A stretch of 9,066 bases of DNA, taken from assembly GCA_041621755.1 (NCBI GenBank), contig JBFKAE010000127.1, forward strand, positions 1-9,066, read 5' to 3'. This DNA comes from Sphingosinicella sp041621755. Lineage in GTDB: Bacteria; Pseudomonadota; Alphaproteobacteria; Sphingomonadales; Sphingomonadaceae. Position numbers and translations under genes: made by a program. Position 1 is the first letter of the stretch, and every line of letters begins with the position of its first letter. This document shows positions 1 through 5,203 of this stretch, one piece after another. The notes beneath the pieces were generated by a model. The model did not search any database. It was given only the letters and a program-made list of their open reading frames with translations, and had not been told where the DNA came from.

Positions 1-709
1 CACGTTTCGGCGCATCTTTGAACGCCTCGGCATAGACCGTCGCAAGGTCCATTCGCGGACTGGCAACAAGCCGCTTTGTCATCCGTGCATAAATTTGATC
101 GACCAGCACACCGTCAATGGCATCGTCATTCTCGGGCGCAAGGTTAAGGACATTGTAAAGCAGTCCACGCGGCAGGGCGAGTCTGGCGGTCACATGATCG
201 CTTTTTGCGTCGAATGCCAGGATCATATCCTGCGGACGCGGAAATTGGACCCCGGCGCGAAGTTCGGCAAAATGCTGGGCAAGCAAAAGCAGTGGCTTCA
301 CGACAAATGCTGGAAGCGGCACATTCCCAACCCGCGCCGATATTGTCGGGAACCCTCCATTGCCCTGCTCGCTCAGGCTCAGAACAGCATTCAGCCAGCT
401 ATGCGCGTTTATGCGAAACGCAACGCCTATATCGGCACGCGTATCGCCAATATTGGCACCCAGACGCAGGCGCGGCACGCCATTTGCGACGACCCGCGCC
501 GTACTTTCGATCTCACGCCGCGAAACCACGATCGACTGCGGACCATGCCTGATCGCGATCGCGCGAAGCCGCAGCGCCAAAGTCCGCGCCGCGCGAACAT
601 CGGCGGCATCGGGAACCTTTGGTTCTGAAATGATCGGCGTTTGCGACAGTGCAACCGCGCCGATGAACAGCGGGACGACAATCAGCGCCAGAAAAAAGCG
701 AAGCAGAAT
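1..709 (-). CDS. Unrecognised membrane-anchored or secreted protein, 5' part (3' end outside window)
   Basis: An uninterrupted minus-strand frame runs from about 738 to the left edge of the window with no stop; from 709 it gives about 236 residues. The first 20 or so residues form a hydrophobic segment (LLRFFLALIVVPLFIGAVAL) followed by a polar, proline-containing stretch, so this is a signal peptide or a single N-terminal membrane anchor. The rest is soluble, mixed alpha/beta, rich in Arg and Ala, with no catalytic motif I know. The frame has no ATG, GTG or TTG between the upstream stop (about 741) and the hydrophobic segment. I place the start at the ATT at 709-707 because an AAAGG lies 9 nt upstream (723-719) and the hydrophobic segment follows directly. 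The ATG at 758 is in another frame and would need a frameshift, for instance in the T6 run at 692-697. The gene is divergent from the response regulator. The family was not recognised; coding status is well supported, the start is not. Confidence 0.7.
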   Translation of the reverse strand, partial: MLLRFFLALIVVPLFIGAVALSQTPIISEPKVPDAADVRAARTLALRLRAIAIRHGPQSIVVSRREIESTARVVANGVPRLRLGANIGDTRADIGVAFRINAHSWLNAVLSLSEQGNGGFPTISARVGNVPLPAFVVKPLLLLAQHFAELRAGVQFPRPQDMILAFDAKSDHVTARLALPRGLLYNVLNLAPENDDAIDGVLVDQIYARMTKRLVASPRMDLATVYAEAFKDAPKR

Positions 710-734
710 GGAACCGGACCTTTCTTTTACCGTT
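710..734 (+). promoter_or_regulatory. EcfG-type (general stress sigma factor) promoter, GGAAC-N16-CGTT
   Basis: GGAAC at 710-714 and CGTT at 731-734 are separated by exactly 16 nt. This matches the known promoter consensus of the alphaproteobacterial general-stress sigma factor EcfG (GGAAC, 16-17 nt, CGTT). It faces the response regulator whose ATG is at 797, which implies a start of transcription near 740 and a leader of about 55 nt. The -35 element directly abuts the proposed start codon of the divergent gene. The match is seen in the sequence; its use by EcfG is inferred. Confidence 0.6.
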
Positions 735-738
735 AATA

Positions 739-769
739 TCTATAGTCCTCTGCGTCATAAGTGGTTCAA
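739..769 (-). promoter_or_regulatory. Candidate housekeeping promoter for the divergent left-edge gene
   Basis: On the minus strand TTGAAC (769-764) and TATAGA (744-739) lie 19 nt apart in the only AT-rich stretch of the divergent region. Transcription would begin around 730, just before the AAAGG ribosome-binding candidate at 723-719. The spacing is longer than the ideal 17 nt, so this is weak. If real, the leader would begin downstream of the ATG at 758 and leave the ATT at 709 as the likelier start. Confidence 0.25.
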
Positions 770-796
770 TGGAAAATAACAGCCGAAGGAACGGCC

Positions 797-1204
797 ATGC
801 GTCCAGCACTCGATCAGTCAATTGCCACAATCAAGGGCAAATATATTCTGATCGTCGAAGATGAAGCCATGATCGCCCTTATCATCGAACAGGAAATTCT
901 TGACGCGGGGGCCAATGTCGTCGGCCCGGCGTTCGACCTCGAAAGCGCGCTTGATCTGGCCGACATGCAGCTTGATGCTGCGGTGCTCGACATCAATCTG
1001 GGCGGCAAAACCGTTTTTCCCGCCGCCCGTCGTCTGGCCGAACGCGGCGTACCGTTCGTCTTCGCCAGCGCCAATTGCCACGAACTTGCCACCAATGCTG
1101 AATTTTCCGCTTATCCGGCGATGACCAAACCCGTCTCAATGGGCCGGTTGATTGACGCACTCGCCGCATTGATCCGATCGGATCAGGATCAGCGTCTAAA
1201 TTGA
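797..1204 (+). CDS. Stand-alone receiver-domain response regulator (FAT GUY-related)
   Basis: A 135-residue protein made only of a CheY-like receiver domain with no output domain. It therefore probably acts by phosphotransfer or by protein contact in the cytoplasm. The acidic pocket is E21-D22-E23, the phosphoacceptor D65 (in VLDINL), the conserved Ser/Thr position S91, and the lysine K111 followed by P112. The region from P86 to P112 resembles the FAT GUY group of alphaproteobacterial receivers, which includes SdrG-type regulators of the general stress response, but the hallmark FATGY-like motif reads FASAN here. The start is the ATG at 797 because GAAGGA (785-790) lies 6 nt upstream; an in-frame GTG at 761 would add 12 residues and has no good ribosome site. 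An EcfG-type promoter lies upstream at 710-734. The 3' end overlaps convergent folP by 9 nt. The receiver call is firm; the stress-response role is inferred. Confidence 0.88.
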   Translation: MRPALDQSIATIKGKYILIVEDEAMIALIIEQEILDAGANVVGPAFDLESALDLADMQLDAAVLDINLGGKTVFPAARRLAERGVPFVFASANCHELATNAEFSAYPAMTKPVSMGRLIDALAALIRSDQDQRLN

Positions 1205-2260
1205 TACAGGGCTGAGCGCAGCATCGCGCAGCCCACGCCAGACCCGCATGGCCTGAAGCGTTTCGGGGACATCATGAACCCGCAAGATCTGTACACCTTG
1301 CGCAAGCCCGGCAAGTACAAGCGCAATCGACCCGCCAAGCCGCTCTTCAACAGGCGCTTCCTTCGACAACGCGCCGATCAGACGCTTGCGACTTGCCCCA
1401 AGCAGCACCGGCACGCCAAGGCCATGAAGCAGCGACAGGCCATTTAGAATTTCAAGATTGTGTCGCAGCGCCTTGCCAAAACCAATGCCGGGATCGACGA
1501 TGATTTTTTCCCGCGCCACCCCTGCTGCCTCTGCCGCCTCGATCCGTGCTTCAAGCCAGTCATAAACATCAAGCAGCGCATCGCCATAAGCAGGCGCAGC
1601 CTGCATGGTCGCAGGGTCGCCCTGCGTATGCATGATGACGACGGGGCACCCCGCCGATGCAACCACCGACAAGGAACGATCATCATGGGTCAGCCCCGAC
1701 ACATCATTCACCATGCCTGCGCCGCGCGCCAGCGCGTCCGACATCACTGCGCTTTTCCGTGTGTCGATGGAAATCGACCCGCCGCCCCGCGCCAGACGTT
1801 CGATCACCGCTCCCACACGTTCGATCTCGTCACCTTCCCAGACAGGCGCAGCGCCCGGTCGTGTCGATTCGCCACCAATGTCGATAATGCTGGCACCCGA
1901 TGCAGCCATATCGACTCCCGCTGAAACCGCATCGTCGACTGACGCATGCTTGCCGCCATCTGAAAAACTGTCCGGCGTCATGTTGAGTATGCCCATCACC
2001 GAAGGCTCGGCAAAGCGGATCGTCCGCTCGCCAAGCGTGATCGGCGGACGCTCGGCGGTCAGGCGCTTCCACGCGGGACTGTCGGCGTCCATCTCTGAAA
2101 CCGGAACCAGTCGTTGCGCACTGCGCTTGCCACCCGTGCGCTCGATCACTTCAACATGGCTGAACCAGTTGAGTCCACCAGCAAGCCGCGCGACCTGCCC
2201 GTCATATCCAAACGGCGCATCGACAAAGCCTGTCGGGCGTAAATAGGTTTTCATATTCAT
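1196..2260 (-). CDS. folP: Dihydropteroate synthase
   Basis: Condenses p-aminobenzoate with 6-hydroxymethyl-7,8-dihydropterin diphosphate to 7,8-dihydropteroate in folate synthesis; it is the sulfonamide target. In this 354-residue protein the family motifs appear in order: GILNMTPDSFSDGG (90-103), GGESTRPGA (129-137), SIDTRK (164-169), NDVSG (185-189), MHTQGDP (210-216), DPGIGFGK (256-263), GASRKR (288-293) and RVHDV (327-331). The TIM barrel is complete. About 88 residues precede the first motif against roughly 20 in E. coli FolP, so there is an N-terminal extension of about 70 residues. Two starts are possible, ATG at 2260 and ATG at 2254; neither has a strong ribosome-binding site. The gene follows ccrM on the same strand after a 236-nt gap containing a REP doublet, so it may have its own promoter. 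Its tail overlaps the convergent response regulator by 9 nt. Confidence 0.96.
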   Translation of the reverse strand: MNMKTYLRPTGFVDAPFGYDGQVARLAGGLNWFSHVEVIERTGGKRSAQRLVPVSEMDADSPAWKRLTAERPPITLGERTIRFAEPSVMGILNMTPDSFSDGGKHASVDDAVSAGVDMAASGASIIDIGGESTRPGAAPVWEGDEIERVGAVIERLARGGGSISIDTRKSAVMSDALARGAGMVNDVSGLTHDDRSLSVVASAGCPVVIMHTQGDPATMQAAPAYGDALLDVYDWLEARIEAAEAAGVAREKIIVDPGIGFGKALRHNLEILNGLSLLHGLGVPVLLGASRKRLIGALSKEAPVEERLGGSIALVLAGLAQGVQILRVHDVPETLQAMRVWRGLRDAALSPVSI

Positions 2261-2316
2261 GTCGCGCCCATTACTGCCATCCCGCGCAGGATTGGTCGAT
2301 GCTCCAACATCTGTCG

Positions 2317-2408
2317 CCCTCGACTACGCTCGGGATGATAAGGTTGGGGTTTGAAGTTCAAAGCCCGCCACGCCAGAAATGGTCTATCATCCCGAGCGCA
2401 GTCGAGGG
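2317..2408. repeat. REP doublet: two inverted 24-nt palindromic arms
   Basis: The arms at 2317-2340 and 2385-2408 are inverted copies of one another with 23 of 24 positions matching (core CTCGGGATGATA), separated by 44 nt. The sequence is of the type ATCCCGAGCGCAGTCGAGGG, a short interspersed repeat that I recognise as common between genes in sphingomonads. It lies between ccrM and folP, where the transcript could fold into a long hairpin and reduce read-through or stabilise the upstream message. Such repeats are thought to be moved by RAYT-type transposases; none is in this window. Confidence 0.8.
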
Positions 2409-2496
2409 ACTCGCAAAACCGCCCCAGGTCGTGTGAACATTCAGAAGCACGGAAAAGCGGCATTTGCAGACCGGCAGGGCTGATTGTCAACACGAC

Positions 2497-3588
2497 CTAG
2501 GCAGCAGCCTCCCGGCGATAGGTTTCACGCACCGTGTCAAGCGGCTCAAGTTTGCCGCGGTGTTCAATGTGCCAATAGGTCCAGCCATTGCACGACGGCG
2601 CGCTTTGCGCCTTTGCGCCCATCTGATGAATCGATCCGGCATCGCCCTTCATCGCAATACTGCCATCGGCGCGAACCTTCGCGCGATGGCGTCGGCCACG
2701 ATCGAACAGCTCTGCTCCCGGCTTGATAAGACCAAGTTCGACGAGCAGGCCGAATGCAACGCGCGGTTCCGTACGCTTGTTGCGCGTGACCTGCAGCGCC
2801 TCCATGGCAATCGGTTGCGCCTCGGCGATGCGCTTTTGCGCGACCTCGACATAGGCGCGCTCACGCTCGATACCGATAAAGCGTCGGCCCAGCATTTTTG
2901 CCGCCGCGCCCGTCGTTCCCGACCCCATGAACGGATCAAGCACAGTGTCGCCCGCATCTGTCGAACTCAGCAGTACACGGTGCAATAATGACAATGGCTT
3001 TTGTGTCGGGTGCGCCTTCTTGCCCCCAATCTTCGCGCGTTCTGCCCCTGAACAGATTGGCAGTTCCCAATCGCTGCGCATCTGCTTGTCTTCGTTCAGC
3101 GATTTCATGGCGTGATAATTAAACGTGTAACGCGCCTTTTCGCTGGTCGAGCACCAGATCATCGTTTCGTGTGCGTTGGTAAAGCGCGTGCCCTTGAAAT
3201 TCGGCATCGGGTTGGTCTTGCGCCAGACGACGTCGTTCAGTACCCAATAGCCAAGGTCCTGCAGCACGGTACCGACGCGGAAAATATTGTGATAACTGCC
3301 GATGACCCATATCGTCCCGTCGTCTTTCAACACGCGGCGCGCCGATGTCAGCCAGGCACGTGTGAAACGATCATAGGCCGCGAACGTGTCGAACTTGTCC
3401 CAATCATCATCAACAGCATCGACCATGCTGCCTTCGGGCCGGAACAGGTCGCCATTCAGTTGAAGATTATAGGGCGGATCGGCAAAGATCATATCAACGG
3501 ATTTCGCTGGCAGAGCGTCCATTTCGGCGATGCAATCGCCAAGAATGATACGCGCATCAAGTTCATTGCCGCGTGCTAGCGGTGCCAT
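2497..3588 (-). CDS. ccrM: CcrM-type cell-cycle adenine DNA methyltransferase (GANTC)
   Basis: Transfers a methyl group from S-adenosylmethionine to the adenine of GANTC sites, a solitary methyltransferase without a restriction partner that marks replication progress in alphaproteobacteria. The 363-residue length is close to that of Caulobacter CcrM. The order of motifs is that of the beta class: DPPYN (37-41, catalytic) comes before HPTQKP (193-198) and DPFMGSGTT (218-226, cofactor binding). Residues from about 270 onward form the CcrM-specific C-terminal DNA-recognition domain, including the SxxxCNGWTYWH region (329-340). The ATG at 3588 is well supported by GAGGGG (3600-3595) 6 nt upstream. 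It lies downstream of rnhB on the same strand, with a 197-nt gap holding a GANTC cluster and a CtrA-like box, so it is probably transcribed separately and under cell-cycle control. No restriction endonuclease gene is nearby. Confidence 0.96.
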   Translation of the reverse strand: MAPLARGNELDARIILGDCIAEMDALPAKSVDMIFADPPYNLQLNGDLFRPEGSMVDAVDDDWDKFDTFAAYDRFTRAWLTSARRVLKDDGTIWVIGSYHNIFRVGTVLQDLGYWVLNDVVWRKTNPMPNFKGTRFTNAHETMIWCSTSEKARYTFNYHAMKSLNEDKQMRSDWELPICSGAERAKIGGKKAHPTQKPLSLLHRVLLSSTDAGDTVLDPFMGSGTTGAAAKMLGRRFIGIERERAYVEVAQKRIAEAQPIAMEALQVTRNKRTEPRVAFGLLVELGLIKPGAELFDRGRRHRAKVRADGSIAMKGDAGSIHQMGAKAQSAPSCNGWTYWHIEHRGKLEPLDTVRETYRREAAA

Positions 3589-3643
3589 AATATTCCCCTC
3601 TGTTTCCCGCGTTTATCGCGCAGACGACCACCTTGCCGTCCTC

Positions 3644-3666
3644 AGGACTCCCGGGTCAAGAGTCCT
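3644..3666. repeat. Inverted repeat with a GANTC site in each arm
   Basis: AGGACTC (3644-3650) and GAGTCCT (3660-3666) are perfect 7-nt inverted copies around a 9-nt loop. Each arm holds a GANTC site. The element lies in the ccrM leader, 56-78 nt before the ATG, so it could be a protein-binding dyad on DNA or a small hairpin in the RNA. Confidence 0.5.
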
Positions 3667-3787
3667 TGGAATCAAAGTGTTGTATGCTTAAGTTAAGATA
3701 TCGCTAAAAGCATGACGATTATCGCAAGACCTTGAGTCCGACCCTATGGAAAGACGCTACACCTAGTATGTGTGGCCAAAAGGACTC
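3646..3787. promoter_or_regulatory. Cluster of five GANTC (CcrM target) sites upstream of ccrM
   Basis: GANTC sites occur at 3646-3650, 3660-3664, 3669-3673, 3734-3738 and 3783-3787, the last overlapping the rnhB stop codon. Five in 142 nt compares with about 16 found by eye in the remaining 8.9 kb, roughly one per 560 nt. In Caulobacter the ccrM leader has GANTC sites whose methylation state shapes ccrM transcription. The cluster here suggests stronger or more graded feedback; GcrA, which acts at methylated GANTC promoters, may also be involved. The sites are seen; the regulation is inferred. Confidence 0.6.
3693..3707 (-). promoter_or_regulatory. CtrA-like box in the ccrM promoter
   Basis: Read on the minus strand, TTAG (3707-3704), 7 nt, then TTAAC (3696-3692) match the CtrA consensus TTAA-N7-TTAAC at 8 of 9 positions. 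A further TTAA lies at 3688-3691. The box is about 105-120 nt before the ccrM ATG, with three GANTC sites between it and the gene, the same general order as in Caulobacter, where CtrA activates ccrM. No ctrA gene is in the window, so the link rests on the motif and its placement. Confidence 0.5.
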
Positions 3788-4400
3788 AAATGCGTTCCAG
3801 ACGTGCGCGAACCGGCCCAAAGCTCTTGCGGTGGTGCACGGAGACGCCGACGCGCGCGATGGCATCGACATGCAGGCGCGTCGGATAGCCCTTGTTCTTC
3901 GCCCAGCCATAGGCCGGAAACGCCGCATCAAGGACACGCATTTCGCGATCGCGCGTGACCTTTGCGATAATCGATGCGGCGGCGATCGACAGGCATTTGG
4001 CATCGCCGCCCACAATCGCCTCGCAGCTATGCATCCATTTCGGCGTGCGGTTACCATCGACAAGCACATGCTCGGGCGGCGACGGCAGCGCGGCGACGGC
4101 GCGTTCCATCGCAAGCAGGCTGGCCTGCAGGATATTCAGCCGGTCAATTTCTTCAGGGCCGATTGATGCAACCCCGACGATCGCGCGCGCCATGATGTCA
4201 GCAAAAAGCTGCTCGCGACGATGTTCGGTCAATTTTTTGCTGTCATCAAGGCCGTCGGGGATGGCCTTGGGATCAAGCACCACCGCAGCAGCAACGACCG
4301 GTCCGGCGAGCGGCCCACGCCCCGCCTCGTCGACACCTGCAACCTGCCCGCCATAGCGGGATTCGAAATGATAATCCGGACCCGGTCGTCTCGGCTTCAC
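3786..4400 (-). CDS. rnhB: Ribonuclease HII
   Basis: Cuts the RNA strand of RNA-DNA hybrids and nicks at single ribonucleotides in DNA, starting ribonucleotide excision repair. It is 204 residues long, close to E. coli RNase HII (198). The catalytic carboxylates are D24 and E25 in the DEAGRG motif, D115 in VDGN and D133 in GGD, with the same 18-residue spacing between the last two as in E. coli (D108, D126). The motifs AKVTRD (146-151) and KGYPT near the C-terminus also fit the family. I chose the GTG at 4400 because it overlaps the thiD stop in a GTGA and gives the usual protein length. The frame remains open to 4604, but the added residues are low-complexity sequence antisense-like to the family and lie inside thiD. 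It is translationally coupled to thiD. The five-site GANTC cluster begins at its stop codon. Confidence 0.94.
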   Translation of the reverse strand: MKPRRPGPDYHFESRYGGQVAGVDEAGRGPLAGPVVAAAVVLDPKAIPDGLDDSKKLTEHRREQLFADIMARAIVGVASIGPEEIDRLNILQASLLAMERAVAALPSPPEHVLVDGNRTPKWMHSCEAIVGGDAKCLSIAAASIIAKVTRDREMRVLDAAFPAYGWAKNKGYPTRLHVDAIARVGVSVHHRKSFGPVRARLERI

Positions 4401-5203
4401 CGGGCGAGCGGCCAGTTGTGACCGAGCGGCCCATGACCGCTGCCAATACCGGGCGCAGCCATGATCGCCTGCCGCACATAATCGCGCGCACGCCAGGCGG
4501 CTTTCTCGACGTCCATGCCCTGTGCGAGACCCGCCGCCAGAGCCGAAGCAAGCGTACATCCCGTGCCATGCGTATGCTTGGTCTTGATACGCGAATCCAT
4601 CCACTCCTTGGCTTTGCCTTCGGTAACCAGCCAGTCGGTGATGACATCGTCCTTCAAATGCGCGCCCTTCACCAGGACGGCTTTTGCGCCAAGCTTCAGA
4701 ATCTCTTCGCCCGCCTCCCGCGCTTCTGCGGCATTGCGAATCTTCCTGCCCGCCAGCGCTTCGGCCTCGATAATATTGGGCGTCACCACATCGACCATCG
4801 GCACCAGCAACGAGATCAGCGCTTCAACAGCATTCGGGCTGAGCAGATGCGCGCCACCCTTTGCGACCATCACCGGGTCAAGAACAATCGGCACCGACAC
4901 ATCGGTCAAGGCGCCCGCGACAGCCTCGATCACGGCGCGGCTGCCAAGCATGCCGATCTTGACCGCGTCAACGCCCATATCCTCGATCACCACCTCGATC
5001 TGTGCGGCAATCACGCTCGACGGGATGGCATGAATATCATGGACGCCGGTCGTGTCCTGAACTGTGACCGCCGTCACCGCCGTCATTGCGTATGCGCCAA
5101 GCATGGCGATTGTCTTGATATCGGCCTGGATACCCGCACCGCCACTTGAATCCGATCCGGCAATCACCAGAACCCGGGCTTGCTTGGGTTTTGTGGCTGT
5201 CAT
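4397..5203 (-). CDS. thiD: Hydroxymethylpyrimidine / phosphomethylpyrimidine kinase
   Basis: Phosphorylates 4-amino-5-hydroxymethyl-2-methylpyrimidine (HMP) and then HMP phosphate, giving the pyrimidine diphosphate used by ThiE for thiamine phosphate. At 268 residues it is the usual single-domain size. Ribokinase-fold motifs are present: AGSDSSGGAGIQAD (15-28, substrate site), LDPVMVAKGG (108-117), TPNIIEAEAL (141-150) and THGTGCT (211-217, the catalytic and anion-hole loop). No ThiE domain is fused to it. The ATG at 5203 overlaps the glmM stop (ATGA) and has AAGG 6 nt upstream. The stop overlaps the rnhB GTG start. Both couplings mean it is made with GlmM and RNase HII. No other thiamine gene is in the window, and I see no TPP riboswitch in front of the operon. 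Confidence 0.95.
   Translation of the reverse strand: MTATKPKQARVLVIAGSDSSGGAGIQADIKTIAMLGAYAMTAVTAVTVQDTTGVHDIHAIPSSVIAAQIEVVIEDMGVDAVKIGMLGSRAVIEAVAGALTDVSVPIVLDPVMVAKGGAHLLSPNAVEALISLLVPMVDVVTPNIIEAEALAGRKIRNAAEAREAGEEILKLGAKAVLVKGAHLKDDVITDWLVTEGKAKEWMDSRIKTKHTHGTGCTLASALAAGLAQGMDVEKAAWRARDYVRQAIMAAPGIGSGHGPLGHNWPLAR

Noticed and set aside
761..796. GTG start of the response regulator at 761
   Set aside because: No ribosome site at proper distance; the ATG at 797 has GAAGGA 6 nt upstream.
2462..2490. TTGACA (2490-2485, minus strand) as a folP promoter
   Set aside because: A perfect -35-like hexamer, but at 17 nt spacing the -10 position reads GCAAAT, which is poor; too weak to annotate.
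2257..2493. 78-codon minus-strand frame between ccrM and folP
   Set aside because: It is the translation of the REP doublet (SLDCARDD and HPERSRG texts), without a good ribosome site.
2497..3588. Restriction-modification system
   Set aside because: The methyltransferase has the CcrM C-terminal domain and no endonuclease neighbour, so it is a solitary cell-cycle enzyme.
4401..4604. 68-residue N-terminal extension of RNase HII
   Set aside because: It lies inside thiD in another frame, is absent from the family, and the GTG at 4400 gives normal length and a stop/start overlap.
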